Of a DNA stretch of 56,882 nt, positions 8,490-17,270 are shown piece after piece. The notes below the pieces were generated by a model. The model was not told the origin of the DNA. It did no database searches and saw only the letters and a program-made list of their open reading frames with translations. Both the position numbers and the translations under genes were made by a program. Origin of the DNA: Pseudomonas sp. 21. GTDB taxonomy: Bacteria; Pseudomonadota; Gammaproteobacteria; Pseudomonadales; Pseudomonadaceae. The stretch lies in NCBI RefSeq assembly GCF_000955805.1, contig NZ_JYOA01000001.1:936382-993263 (forward strand). The letters run 5' to 3'. Numbering within the stretch: the first letter of the stretch is position 1; every line of letters begins with the position of its first letter.

Positions 8490-8608
8490 CCCTCTCCCCC
8501 GCCCTCTCCCTGAAGGGAGAGGGCGCTGTCCGTGCCGGCTGACACTTTGGCTTCAACCTGCACCACACGGTCCCCTCTCCCTTCAGGGAGAGGGTTAGGG
8601 AGAGGGAT
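8490..8608. repeat. Inverted doublet of family D palindromes
   Basis: Two copies of the palindrome CCCTCTCCCTGAAGGGAGAG lie at 8490-8524 and 8571-8608 in opposite orientation, each with a second CCCTCTCC-type arm (for example GGTTAGGGAGAGGG). They occupy most of the 8322-8665 gap between the divergent membrane-protein and LysE genes. Confidence 0.85.
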
Positions 8609-8665
8609 ACCCCCGGCGCAAAGCTCCAGAAAAAGTAGCTCCCAGAACAAAACCGGTACCCCGCC

Positions 8666-9268
8666 ATGCCCCTCGAACTCCTCGGCGCCTTCGTGCTGTT
8701 CGCCTTCGTCACCTCCATCACCCCCGGCCCCAACAACATGATGCTGCTGGCCTCGGGCGTGAACTTCGGCATCCGCCGCACCCTCCCGCACATGCTCGGC
8801 ATCAGCATCGGCTTCCTGTTGCTGGTGGTCGCCGTGGGCCTGGGCCTGCACCAGTTGTTCGAACGCTTCCCGGCCAGCTATACGGCGCTGCGCTACGCCG
8901 GCGGCGCCTATCTTCTGTATCTGGCGTGGAAGATCGCCCGCTCCGGTGCACCCGAGGCGAAAGGCGAGAACGCCGCCAAACCCATGACCTTCCTCCAGGC
9001 CGCCGCGTTCCAATGGGTCAACCCCAAGGCCTGGGTGATGGCCGTGGGCGCCATCGCCACCTACCTGCCGGCCAACAGCTGGATCGGCAACGTGGTGCTG
9101 ATCGCCACCCTGTTCGCCGTGGTCAACCTGCCCAGCGTCGGCGTCTGGACCATACTGGGCAGCCTGTTGCGGCGCTGGCTGGAAGACCCGCTGCGGCTGC
9201 GCCTGTTCAACTTCGGCATGGCGGCGCTGCTGGTCGCTTCGCTCTACCCCTTGCTCACTCGCACCTGA
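8666..9268 (+). CDS. LysE/RhtB family amino-acid exporter
   Basis: A 200-residue inner-membrane exporter with the family signature near the N-terminus (FVTSITPGPNNMMLLASGVNFG, residues 12-33) and about six transmembrane helices. The WVNPKAWVMA motif around residue 114 is also typical. The substrate, probably an amino acid or related metabolite, cannot be assigned. The ribosome-binding site is weak. The BenE-type permease starts 13 bp downstream, so they probably share a transcript. Confidence 0.9.
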   Translation: MPLELLGAFVLFAFVTSITPGPNNMMLLASGVNFGIRRTLPHMLGISIGFLLLVVAVGLGLHQLFERFPASYTALRYAGGAYLLYLAWKIARSGAPEAKGENAAKPMTFLQAAAFQWVNPKAWVMAVGAIATYLPANSWIGNVVLIATLFAVVNLPSVGVWTILGSLLRRWLEDPLRLRLFNFGMAALLVASLYPLLTRT

Positions 9269-9281
9269 TGGAAGTTCGTGC

Positions 9282-10481
9282 ATGACTGACACCACCCCCG
9301 CCTCCGCGCCCATGCGCCCGCTGGCAGACTCCTCCCCCGCCGCCATCGTCGCCGGGTTCGTCGCCATGCTCACTGGCTACACCAGTTCACTGGTGCTGAT
9401 GTTCCAGGCCGGCCAGGCGGCGGGGCTCTCCACCGCGCAGATTTCCTCGTGGATCTGGGCGCTGTCCATCGGCATGGCGCTGGCCACCATCGGCCTGACC
9501 CTGCGCTACCGCACGCCCATCGTCATCGCCTGGTCCACCCCCGGCGCCGCGCTGCTGATCAGCAGCCTGCCCGGCGTACCTTACGGCGAGGCCATTGGCG
9601 CGTTCATCGTGTGCGCCGCGCTGATCACCCTCTGCGGCGTCACCGGCAGCTTCGAACGCCTGATGCGCCAGGTGCCCGGCTCGCTGGCCTCGGCGCTGCT
9701 AGCCGGCGTGCTGTTCCGCATCTGCATCGAGATCTGCAACGCCGCGCAGCAGCAGACGGCGCTGGTGGTGGCGATGTTCGTCAGCTACCTCATTGCCAAG
9801 CGCCTGTCGCCGCGCTACGCGGTGTTCGCCGCGCTGCTGGTGGGCGTCGCCCTGGCCGGCTTCCTCGGCCTGCTCAACTTCAGCCATTTCCAGCTGGAGA
9901 TCGCCCGCCCGGTGTGGACCACGCCCAGCTTCTCGCTGGCGGCCACCATCAGCATCGCCATCCCGCTGTTCATCGTCGCCATGGCCTCGCAGAACATGCC
10001 GGGCCTCGCCGTACTGCGCGCCGACGGCTACCAGGTGCCCGCCTCGCCGCTGATCTCCACGACCGGCATCGCCTCGCTGTTGCTGGCGCCCTTCGGTTCC
10101 CACGGCATCAACCTGGCGGCCATCAGCGCGGCCATCTGCACCGGCCCGGAAGCCCACGAGAACCCGCACAAGCGCTACACCGCCGCGCTCTGGTGCGGGC
10201 TGTTCTACGGCATCGCCGGCATCTTCGGCGCCACCCTGGCGGCGCTGTTCGCCGCGCTGCCCAAGGCGCTGGTACTGTCGATCGCCGCCCTGGCCCTGCT
10301 CGGCTCGATCACCAATGGCCTGACCAACGCCATGGCCGACGCCCGCCAACGCGAGGCGGCGATGGTCACCTTCCTGGTCACCGCCTCGGGCTTCACCCTG
10401 TTCTCCGTGGGTTCCGCCTTCTGGGGATTGGTTGCAGGCCTGCTGACACAGCTGGTGCTGAACTGGCGCCGCGCGCCGTAA
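9282..10481 (+). CDS. benE: BenE-type benzoate/proton symporter family permease
   Basis: A 399-residue integral membrane protein with about 12 hydrophobic segments. BenE-family signatures are present: IVAGFVAMLTGYTSSLVLMF near the N-terminus, TPIVIAWSTPGAALL around 80-95, and the SHGINLAAISAAICTG block near 275. No ben catabolic genes surround it. Transport of benzoate is therefore a family-level inference. It may form a two-gene transcript with the upstream LysE exporter. Confidence 0.87.
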   Translation: MTDTTPASAPMRPLADSSPAAIVAGFVAMLTGYTSSLVLMFQAGQAAGLSTAQISSWIWALSIGMALATIGLTLRYRTPIVIAWSTPGAALLISSLPGVPYGEAIGAFIVCAALITLCGVTGSFERLMRQVPGSLASALLAGVLFRICIEICNAAQQQTALVVAMFVSYLIAKRLSPRYAVFAALLVGVALAGFLGLLNFSHFQLEIARPVWTTPSFSLAATISIAIPLFIVAMASQNMPGLAVLRADGYQVPASPLISTTGIASLLLAPFGSHGINLAAISAAICTGPEAHENPHKRYTAALWCGLFYGIAGIFGATLAALFAALPKALVLSIAALALLGSITNGLTNAMADARQREAAMVTFLVTASGFTLFSVGSAFWGLVAGLLTQLVLNWRRAP

Positions 10482-10529
10482 GACCCTTCTGCTAGCATGC
10501 GGGCGATTGCCTGAACCGGATCGCCCCGC

Positions 10530-11693
10530 ATGCTGCACACCCTGGCCGTCGCCAATTACCGCTCGATCAACTCGCTGGTACTGCCGCTGGGCCGGCTGAA
10601 CCTGATCACCGGCGCCAACGGCAGTGGCAAGTCCAACCTCTACCGCGCCCTGCGCCTGCTCGCCGAGACCGCCCAGGGCGGCGTGGTGAATGCACTGGCG
10701 CGCGAGGGCGGGCTGGAGTCCACCTTCTGGGCCGGGCCGGAAAGCCACTCGCGGCGCATGCGCACAGGCGAGGTGGAAGTCCAGGGCGGCCCGCGCAACG
10801 AAGTGAAGCGCCTGCGCCTGGGCTTTGCCGGCGAGGATTTCGGCTACGCCATCGCCCTCGGCCTGCCGCCACCGCCGGTGGTCAGCGCCTTCGGCCTGGA
10901 CCCGGAGATCAAGCACGAAAGCATCTGGGCCGGCCCCTGGTATCGCCCCGCCTCACAGTTGGTGGAACGCAACGGTCCGATGCTGCGCGCCCGCGAAGGC
11001 CGCAGCTGGCAGGTGCTGGAGCAGCACATCCCGACTTTCGACAGCCTGTTCACCCAGATCGGCAGCGGCTCGGACTGCCCCGAAGCCCTGCTGCTACGCG
11101 AGCAGATTCGTGGCTGGCGCTTCTACGACCACTTCCGCACCGACGCCGACGCCCCCGCGCGCCAGCCGCAACTGGGCACCCGCACCCCGGTGCTGCACCA
11201 CGACGGCCGCGACCTGGCCGCCGCGCTGCAGACGATTCGGGAAATCGGCGATGCCAATGCCCTGGAAACCGCCATCGGCGACGCTTTCCCCGGCGCCGAA
11301 CTGCAGATCGACTGCCAGCCCGGTGGACGCTTCGCCGTGGCGTTGAAGCAATACGGCCTGCTGCGCCCACTGAGCGCGGCGGAGCTCTCCGACGGCACGT
11401 TGCGCTACCTGCTGCTGGTGGCCGCCCTGCTCACGCCGCGCCCGCCGTCGCTGATGGTGCTCAACGAACCGGAAACCAGCCTGCACCCGGACCTGCTGCC
11501 GGCGCTGGGGCGCCTGATCATCGCCGCCTCGAAGCACACCCAGGTCTGGGTCGTGTCCCACGCCAGCCGGCTGATCGCCACGCTGGAGGAACACCCCGAG
11601 TGCAACTGCCTGCACCTGGACAAGGAACTGGGCCAGACACGCATCCGCGACCAGGGCATGTTCGATGCGCCGGCGTGGCATTGGGCGGATTGA
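10530..11693 (+). CDS. Orphan AAA/ABC-type ATPase (RecF/OLD-like)
   Basis: A 387-residue SMC/RecF-like ATPase without the long coiled coil of SMC proteins. The N-terminal Walker A is GANGSGKS (28-35) inside LNLITGANGSGKSNLYRAL. The signature-like ELSDGTLRYLLLV lies about 12 residues before the Walker B-like LMVLNEPETSLHPD (308-321), and the switch histidine is in VVSHASR (341-347). Asn-Glu occupies the usual Asp-Glu of Walker B. There is no Toprim domain and no adjacent helicase or nuclease, so this is not a complete OLD, Gabija or Septu pair. Family function is unknown; DNA metabolism is a guess. Confidence 0.82.
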   Translation: MLHTLAVANYRSINSLVLPLGRLNLITGANGSGKSNLYRALRLLAETAQGGVVNALAREGGLESTFWAGPESHSRRMRTGEVEVQGGPRNEVKRLRLGFAGEDFGYAIALGLPPPPVVSAFGLDPEIKHESIWAGPWYRPASQLVERNGPMLRAREGRSWQVLEQHIPTFDSLFTQIGSGSDCPEALLLREQIRGWRFYDHFRTDADAPARQPQLGTRTPVLHHDGRDLAAALQTIREIGDANALETAIGDAFPGAELQIDCQPGGRFAVALKQYGLLRPLSAAELSDGTLRYLLLVAALLTPRPPSLMVLNEPETSLHPDLLPALGRLIIAASKHTQVWVVSHASRLIATLEEHPECNCLHLDKELGQTRIRDQGMFDAPAWHWAD

Positions 11694-11718
11694 GCCCGGG
11701 ATCAGGCAACGGTATGGC

Positions 11719-11762
11719 GTAGGAGCGACGGGAAAACAATCGCGGACGGAGTCCGCTCCTAC
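11719..11762. repeat. Family B palindrome, one degenerate and one intact arm
   Basis: GTAGGAGCGACGGG is a decayed arm facing an intact TCGCGGACGGAGTCCGCTCC copy at 11740-11762, downstream of the ATPase gene. Confidence 0.8.
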
Positions 11763-11800
11763 CCCCCCATGAAAACAATGGATACCCGATGGCGGGAACG

Positions 11801-11827
11801 CGCCATGCGCGAATCATGCGCATGGCG
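11801..11827. terminator. Long perfect hairpin between convergent genes
   Basis: A 10-bp perfect stem (CGCCATGCGC / GCGCATGGCG) with a 7-nt loop sits between the ATPase gene and the bile-acid symporter gene, 14 bp past the latter's stop. There is no T-run, so it may be a non-canonical or transcript-stabilising terminator. Confidence 0.5.
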
Positions 11828-11841
11828 GGTGCCCTAGCGGA

Positions 11842-12738
11842 TCAGGCGTGCGCCTGCTCCGGCACGGTCTTGGCCACGCCTCGGCTGACCCACCAGCCGA
11901 ACAGGCCGGCAGTGAAGAACATCAGCACGCCATAGATCGCCGCCGGAATCGCCATGGTGCTGTTGTTCAGCAGCATCGGACTGAGCGCCAGCGCGATGGC
12001 AAGCGTACCGTTGTGGATGCCGATCTCCATGCCGATGGCGATGGATTGGGGCTTGGACAGCTTGAGCAGGCGTGGCACCCAGTAGCCCACGGCGAGGCTC
12101 AGCAGGTTGAAGCTCAGGGCCGCGGCACCGACGATGGGCGCGTAGGTCAGGAAGGTCTGCCAGTCCTTGGTCACGGCCACGCCGATGATCACCGCCAGCA
12201 GCAGCGCCGAGAGGATCTTCACCGGCTTCTGCAGCGCAGCCGCCACGCTCGGCAGCAGGCGCCGCACGATCATGCCGATGGCTACCGGTCCCAGGACGAT
12301 GACGAACACCTGCAGCACCTTGCCGAATTGCAGCGGGATGGTCTGGCCGTCGTTCATGAAGTACAGCAGCGACATGTTCACGATCAGCGGCATGGTGAGA
12401 ATGGCGATCACCGAATTCACCGCGGTCAGCGTGATGTTCAGCGCCACGTCGCCGTGGGCCAGGTGGCTGTAGAGGTTGGCGGTGGTGCCGCCAGGGGATG
12501 CGGCGAGCAGCATCATGCCCACGGCCAGCGCCGCTTCGAGGGCAAAGCCGACGGTAATGAGGAAGCACGCCAGGGGCAGCAGGATGATCTGGCAGACCAG
12601 GCCGATGAGCACAGGCTTGGGATAGCGCACCACGCGGGCGAAGTCGGCGACGGTCAGGGACAGGCCGAGGCCCAGCATGATGATGCCCAGGGCGATGGGC
12701 ATGAAAAGCGTCAGCAAGGGATCGTTGGTCATTGTCAT
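11842..12738 (-). CDS. Bile acid:sodium symporter (BASS) family transporter
   Basis: A 298-residue inner-membrane protein with nine or ten predicted helices and BASS-family features. These include the conserved SPGGTTANLYSHLAHGDVALNITLTAVNS segment around residues 83-111 (described by its key residues GG, N, D) and EIGIHNGTLAIALAL near 230. Bacterial members take up or export organic acids, and bile acids are unlikely in this host. Two in-frame ATGs occur (12738 and 12732). The first has GGAG four bases upstream and the second ten bases upstream, so either could be used. Confidence 0.88.
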   Translation of the reverse strand: MTMTNDPLLTLFMPIALGIIMLGLGLSLTVADFARVVRYPKPVLIGLVCQIILLPLACFLITVGFALEAALAVGMMLLAASPGGTTANLYSHLAHGDVALNITLTAVNSVIAILTMPLIVNMSLLYFMNDGQTIPLQFGKVLQVFVIVLGPVAIGMIVRRLLPSVAAALQKPVKILSALLLAVIIGVAVTKDWQTFLTYAPIVGAAALSFNLLSLAVGYWVPRLLKLSKPQSIAIGMEIGIHNGTLAIALALSPMLLNNSTMAIPAAIYGVLMFFTAGLFGWWVSRGVAKTVPEQAHA

Positions 12739-12904
12739 TATTCTCCAACTGGAATGGGCCGATTGTTTCGGCCTCTTGGGCGCTTGTAACTGGCCTTGCA
12801 GGCCAAAACCGCTTCATCCTGTAACAGAATGCAAAAGTTTGTAGCGAACGGGGCGGGATCTTGCAGACGGGCTCCTACACGTTGATGCCGCGATCAACGG
12901 CTGT

Positions 12905-12985
12905 GTAGGAGCGGTTTTATCCGCGATCGATTCCCAGCCGCGCCGAGCTGGGCGGCAACCGATCGCGGACGGAGTCCGCTCCTAC
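12905..12985. repeat. Inverted pair of family B palindromes
   Basis: GTAGGAGCGGTTTTATCCGC (a diverged arm) at 12905-12928 faces an intact copy at 12963-12985. It lies in the 281-bp gap between the bile-acid symporter start and the SDR stop; a further degenerate fragment occurs near 12855-12880. Confidence 0.85.
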
Positions 12986-13019
12986 GGGATGATCTGCGCT
13001 CGGGGTTGCCCCGCAACGA

Positions 13020-13781
13020 TCAGATCGCCGTCGCCCCGCCATCCACCGGCAGCGCGATGCCGGTGGTGAAGCCGGCGTGGTCGCTGCACAGGTACAGCAC
13101 CGCGCTGGCGATTTCCTCGACGCGGCCGACGCGGCCCACCGGGTGCATGGCGGCGGCGAACTCGGCCTTCTTCGGATCGGCCTCGTAGGCGCGACGGAAC
13201 ATGTCGGTGTCGATCACCGCCGGGCAGACGGCGTTGACGCGGATTTTCTTCTTCGCGTACTCGATGGCGGCGGACTTGGTCAGGCCGATCACCGCGTGCT
13301 TGGAAGCCGCGTAGATGCTCATCTTCGGCGCCGCGCCCAGGCCAGCCACGGAAGCGGTGTTGACGATGGCGCCGCCGCCCTGCGCCAGCATCACCGGGAT
13401 CTGGTGCTTCATGCACAGCCAGACACCCTTGACGTTGACGCCCATGATCGCGTCGAACTCGCTCTCCTCGCCGTCGGCCAGCTTGCCCTTCTCGATCTCG
13501 ATACCGGCGTTGTTGAAGGCGTAGTCCAGGCGGCCGTAGGCAGCCACGGTGCCCTCCACCAGCGCCTTGACCTCGGCGTCGCGGGTCACGTCGCAACGGA
13601 TGAAGGTCGCCTCGCCACCCGCCGCGCGGATCAGCTCGACAGTGGCTTCGCCGCCCTTGGCGTCGACGTCGGAAACCACGACCTTCACACCCTGCTGGGC
13701 AAAGGCCTGGGCGGTGGCGCGGCCGATACCGTTACCGGCGCCAGTGACCAGGGCAACCTGGCCGGAAAGCAGCTGACTCAT
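13020..13781 (-). CDS. Short-chain dehydrogenase/reductase (SDR)
   Basis: A 253-residue classical SDR. The NAD(P)-binding TGAGNGIG is at 13-20, D64 is in the CDVT motif, NNAG is at 90-93, and the catalytic S144, Y157 and K161 (YAASK) are all present. The C-terminal PVDGG motif is typical. D38-D40 at the end of strand beta-2 (VVVSDVD) suggests NAD preference. The start at 13781 (MSQLLSGQVALVTG) has GAGG upstream; a longer frame to 13880 has no family support. It is divergent from the curA-like reductase. The substrate is unknown. Confidence 0.9.
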   Translation of the reverse strand: MSQLLSGQVALVTGAGNGIGRATAQAFAQQGVKVVVSDVDAKGGEATVELIRAAGGEATFIRCDVTRDAEVKALVEGTVAAYGRLDYAFNNAGIEIEKGKLADGEESEFDAIMGVNVKGVWLCMKHQIPVMLAQGGGAIVNTASVAGLGAAPKMSIYAASKHAVIGLTKSAAIEYAKKKIRVNAVCPAVIDTDMFRRAYEADPKKAEFAAAMHPVGRVGRVEEIASAVLYLCSDHAGFTTGIALPVDGGATAI

Positions 13782-14008
13782 GAGCGAACCTCGAAGCGGT
13801 TTGGGAAATAACCGTCGCAGTCTAGCCAGCGCTCCAGCGGCGCGAAGCACTATCAGGCGGGGCGACGTTCCTGCATCCATGGCGATGATGATTCCTGTAA
13901 ATCCGGATCACTGGAACCGATGGGCGAACATTCCTCCGGCGGACGGAACTTGCCCCGGCGCGACAGGCGGACTATCACCTAGGCTTTCCCCTGACTGAGT
14001 CCACTGCC

Positions 14009-15013
14009 ATGTCTGCCCAGATCAACCGCCAGTTCCAGCTCGCCCAGCGCCCGGTCGGCGCCGCCACCCGCGACACCTTCGCCTATGTGGAAACCCCGGT
14101 CGGCGAACCCGGTCCGGGGCAGATCCTGGTGAAGAACCAGTACCTGTCGCTGGACCCGGCCATGCGCGGCTGGATGAACGACGCCAAGTCCTACATCGCC
14201 CCCGTGGCCATCGGCGACGTAATGCGCGCCCTCGGCGTGGGCAAGGTGATCGCCTCGCAGCACCCGGACTTCAAGGTCGGCGACGAAGTGAACGGCGCCC
14301 TTGGCGTGCAGGACTATTTCCTCGGCGAGCCCAAGGGCTTCTACAAGGTCGACAGCCAGCGCGCGCCGCTGCCGCTGTACCTCTCGGCGCTGGGCATGAC
14401 CGGCATGACCGCCTACTTCGGCTTCCTCGACGTCGGCCTGCCCCAGGCCGGTGACACCGTGGTCGTCTCCGGCGCCGCCGGCGCGGTGGGCAGCGTGGTC
14501 GGGCAGATTGCGAAAATCAAAGGCTGCCGCGTGGTCGGCATTGCCGGCGGCGCCGACAAGAGCCGCTACCTGGTGGATGAACTGGGCTTCGACGGCGCCA
14601 TCGACTACAAGGCCGAGGACGTCAACGCCGGCCTCAAGCGCGAGTGCCCCAAGGGCGTGAACGTGTTCTTCGACAACGTCGGCGGCGACATCCTCGATGC
14701 CGTGCTGGCCCGCCTGGCGCCCAAGGCGCGGGTAGTGATCTGCGGCGCGATCAGCCAGTACAACAACAAGGAAGCCGTACGCGGCCCGGCCAACTACCTG
14801 TCGCTGCTGGTCAACCGCGCGCGCATGGAAGGCATGGTGGTGATGGATTACGCCCACCGCTTCCAGGAAGGCTTCAAGGACTTGGCGACCTGGATCGGCG
14901 AAGGCAAGCTGAAGTCGAAGGAAGACATCGTCGAAGGCCTGGAAACCTTCCCCGAGACCCTGGCCAAGCTGTTCAGCGGCGAGAACTTCGGCAAGCTGGT
15001 GCTCAAGGTCTGA
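14009..15013 (+). CDS. Zinc-independent NADP-dependent MDR oxidoreductase (CurA / leukotriene B4 dehydrogenase type)
   Basis: A 334-residue medium-chain reductase. The nucleotide-binding motif is GAAGAVGSVVGQ (155-166). The family-specific segments LSLDPAMRGWM (47-57) and FDNVGGDILDAVL (near 222) are present. There is no structural zinc lobe. Relatives reduce the C=C bond of alpha,beta-unsaturated ketones with NADPH, as in E. coli curcumin reductase CurA. The true substrate here is unknown. The gene is divergent from the SDR with a 227-bp gap. A family B repeat pair begins 8 bp after its stop. Confidence 0.9.
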   Translation: MSAQINRQFQLAQRPVGAATRDTFAYVETPVGEPGPGQILVKNQYLSLDPAMRGWMNDAKSYIAPVAIGDVMRALGVGKVIASQHPDFKVGDEVNGALGVQDYFLGEPKGFYKVDSQRAPLPLYLSALGMTGMTAYFGFLDVGLPQAGDTVVVSGAAGAVGSVVGQIAKIKGCRVVGIAGGADKSRYLVDELGFDGAIDYKAEDVNAGLKRECPKGVNVFFDNVGGDILDAVLARLAPKARVVICGAISQYNNKEAVRGPANYLSLLVNRARMEGMVVMDYAHRFQEGFKDLATWIGEGKLKSKEDIVEGLETFPETLAKLFSGENFGKLVLKV

Positions 15014-15020
15014 GGCGCCG

Positions 15021-15090
15021 CAGGAGCGGACTTCGTCCGCGATGGTCTCCGGCGCGACGCGGGCCAATCGCGGACGGAGTCCGCTCCTAC
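15021..15090. repeat. Inverted pair of family B palindromes
   Basis: Two facing copies (15021-15045 and 15068-15090) with core GGACTTCGTCC / GGACGGAGTCC immediately downstream of the curA-like gene. This is part of a 508-bp gene-free region (15014-15521) filled with repeats. Confidence 0.88.
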
Positions 15091-15125
15091 CCGAAGCCGA
15101 TCATCGGCGGGTAGCCGGCAACCTT

Positions 15126-15217
15126 GTAGGAGCGAGCTTGCTCGCGAACCCGCCCGGCACCGATGTCGCCGGCAAGAGCGTTCGCGAGCAAGGACTAAGC
15201 GTCCCCCTCGGTCCTAC
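15126..15217. repeat. Family A palindrome pair, second arm interrupted by a 14-bp insert
   Basis: The first copy, GTAGGAGCGAGCTTGCTCGC, is intact at 15126-15148. The facing copy begins GTTCGCGAGCAAG at 15180 but is broken by GACTAAGCGTCCCC (15193-15206) before resuming CTCGGTCCTAC. The same block, with one difference, interrupts a family D repeat at 29382-29395. Confidence 0.85.
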
Positions 15218-15229
15218 AGGATCAACAGC

Positions 15230-15390
15230 GCCGCCCTGGCCTCCCGCACAGGGAGAAGGGATTGATCGGTGCCGGATGAAACCGCCGCATCAGCCGGCAC
15301 ACTCGGCCCCCTCGCCCTCTGGGAGACGACTGCATGGATGCAGGAGGTAGGGCGACGCAGGATGCCAAAGCCGAGGGTTGGGGTGAGGGG
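15230..15390. repeat. Family D repeat doublet containing a 48-bp insert
   Basis: A degenerate D copy (15230-15254) faces a second one whose halves CCCTCGCCCTCTGGGAGA (to 15326) and GGGTTGGGGTGAGGGG (15375-15390) are separated by 48 bp. The insert starts CGACTGCATGGATGCAG and contains the perfect palindrome CTGCATGGATGCAG at 15330-15343. The rest of the gap, 15391-15521, shows nothing recognisable. Confidence 0.75.
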
Positions 15391-15521
15391 TAAACCCAGC
15401 ACTGAAGTTGCCTGCAGAGGCTGGCCTGGCTTCTGCGCTCTATCTCGATGATTTCCGACAAGCTCTGAACGGGCTTTCCAGCTAGGATTTCCCTTGGTCG
15501 ACTCCAAGGAAGATCCCCCCG

Positions 15522-17270
15522 ATGTCCCTCGCCCGTTGGCTGCCTGGTCTGGACAGCCTGCTGCACTACCGTTTCGACTGGCTGCCGCGCGATGTGCAGG
15601 CCGGTCTGTCGGTGGCCGCGGTGCAGATTCCCACCGCCATCGCCTATTCGCAGATCATCGGCTTTCCGCCGCAGGTCGGGCTGTACGCCTGCATCCTGCC
15701 GATGCTGATCTACGCCGTCGTCGGCAGTTCGCGGCAGTTGATGGTCGGCCCGGATGCCGCCACCGCCGCCATGGTCGCGGCGGCCATCACGCCACTGGCG
15801 GCCGGCAACCCGGAGCGCCTGCTGCAATTGTCGATGATCGTCGCGGTGCTGGTAGGCGTCATGTCCATCGCTGCCGGTTTCGCCCGCGCCGGCTTCGTTG
15901 CCAGCTTCCTCTCGCGGCCCACGCTGGTGGGTTATCTGAACGGTATCGGCCTGAGCCTGATCGCCGGTCAGTTGGGCAAGATCCTCGGCTACCACAGCGA
16001 GACCAGCGGCTTCGTCCGTGGCCTGATCGCCCTGGTGCGCAATCTTGCCGATACACACCTGCCGACCCTGGCGCTGGGCGTCGGCACCCTGGCGCTGATG
16101 ATCCTGCTGCCGCGCCGCTACCCGAAGATTCCCGGCGCGCTGGTCGGCGTACTGTTCGCCTCGGTCATCGCCGCCCTGTTCGGCCTGGACCACTACGGCA
16201 TCAAGCTGCTGGGCGAGGTGCCGCAAGGCCTGCCGCACCTGTCCTGGCCGAAGACCAGCGTCGAGGAGGCCGGCAGCCTGTTCCGCGATGCCATGGGCAT
16301 CACCATCGTCAGCTTCTGCAGCGCGATGCTCACCGCGCGCAGCTTCGCCGCCCGCCACGGCTACGCCATCGACGCCAACCACGAGTTCATGGCGCTGGGC
16401 ATGGCCAACATCGGCGCGGGGATTTCCCAGGGCTTCGTCATCAGCGGCGCCGACTCGCGTACCGCGGTGAACGACATGGTCGGCGGCAAGAGCCAGATGG
16501 TCGGCGTGGTCGCCGCCCTGGTGATCGGCCTGGTCCTGCTGCTGTTCAGCAAGCCGCTGGGCTGGGTGCCGATGCCGGCGCTGGGCGCGGTGCTGCTGAT
16601 GGCCGGCTGGGGCCTGATCGACTTCCGCGCACTGCGCGGTTTCTGGGCGCTGAGCCGGTTCGAGTTCGGCCTGTGCGTGCTGACCACGGTCGGCGTGCTC
16701 AGCGTCGGCGTACTGCCGGGCATCTTCGTCGCCATCATGCTGGCCCTGCTGCGCCTGCTCTACCTCACCTATCGCCCGCACGACGCGGTGATGGGCTGGG
16801 TGCACGGCATCGACGGCCAGGTGGAAATCGAGCAATACCCCAACGCGCGCACCTTGCCGGGGTTGGTGATCTACCGCTTCGACGCGCCGATCCTGTTCTT
16901 CAATGCCGACTACTTCAAGCAACGCATTCTCGAGGTCGTGGCCCAGACACCGAACGCCCGCGCCGTGCTGCTCAACGCCGAAGGCATCCTCAACCTGGAC
17001 ATCAGCGGCCTGACCACGCTGCGCGAAGTGCAGCAGACCTTGGAGGCCCAGGGCGTTTACCTGTCGCTGGCGCGGGTCACCGGCGAAACGCTGGCCCTGC
17101 TCAAGCGCTCGCAGCTGCTGGGCGAAGTGAAGCCGCCGCTGGTGTTCAGTTCGGTGCGCGCGGGCGTCAACGCTTACCGGCGCTGGCATCAGCAGCGCAA
17201 GCGCGAGCAGGAAGCGGCCGAGCGCGCCGTGGCGGCGTCACAGGCGGAACTGCCCGACCAGCCCCTGTAG
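15522..17270 (+). CDS. SulP family inorganic anion transporter with STAS domain
   Basis: A 582-residue SLC26/SulP transporter. The N-terminal transport domain (about residues 1-420, 12-14 segments) contains the family signature region [21 protein letters not shown] (residues 24-44) and the [15 protein letters not shown] helix. A cytoplasmic STAS domain follows at about 440-555 ([22 protein letters not shown]), with a charged C-terminal tail. Sulfate or bicarbonate are the usual substrates; neither can be preferred here. The last 33 bp overlap the end of the convergent chemoreceptor gene. Confidence 0.9.
   Translation: MSLARWLPGLDSLLHYRFDWLPRDVQAGLSVAAVQIPTAIAYSQIIGFPPQVGLYACILPMLIYAVVGSSRQLMVGPDAATAAMVAAAITPLAAGNPERLLQLSMIVAVLVGVMSIAAGFARAGFVASFLSRPTLVGYLNGIGLSLIAGQLGKILGYHSETSGFVRGLIALVRNLADTHLPTLALGVGTLALMILLPRRYPKIPGALVGVLFASVIAALFGLDHYGIKLLGEVPQGLPHLSWPKTSVEEAGSLFRDAMGITIVSFCSAMLTARSFAARHGYAIDANHEFMALGMANIGAGISQGFVISGADSRTAVNDMVGGKSQMVGVVAALVIGLVLLLFSKPLGWVPMPALGAVLLMAGWGLIDFRALRGFWALSRFEFGLCVLTTVGVLSVGVLPGIFVAIMLALLRLLYLTYRPHDAVMGWVHGIDGQVEIEQYPNARTLPGLVIYRFDAPILFFNADYFKQRILEVVAQTPNARAVLLNAEGILNLDISGLTTLREVQQTLEAQGVYLSLARVTGETLALLKRSQLLGEVKPPLVFSSVRAGVNAYRRWHQQRKREQEAAERAVAASQAELPDQPL

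Noticed and set aside
8490..8608. CRISPR-like short repeats
   Set aside because: Copies are inverted palindromes in ones and twos, not regularly spaced direct repeats with unique spacers, and no cas gene is present.
9282..10481. Benzoate catabolic cluster around benE
   Set aside because: No benABCD, catA or benR genes are adjacent; only a LysE exporter precedes it.
15222..17189. A 655-codon open frame antisense to the SulP transporter
   Set aside because: Composition is typical of antisense frames in GC-rich genes (His/Gln/Ala-rich) and its 3' part runs through repeats. SulP on the other strand has full family motifs.
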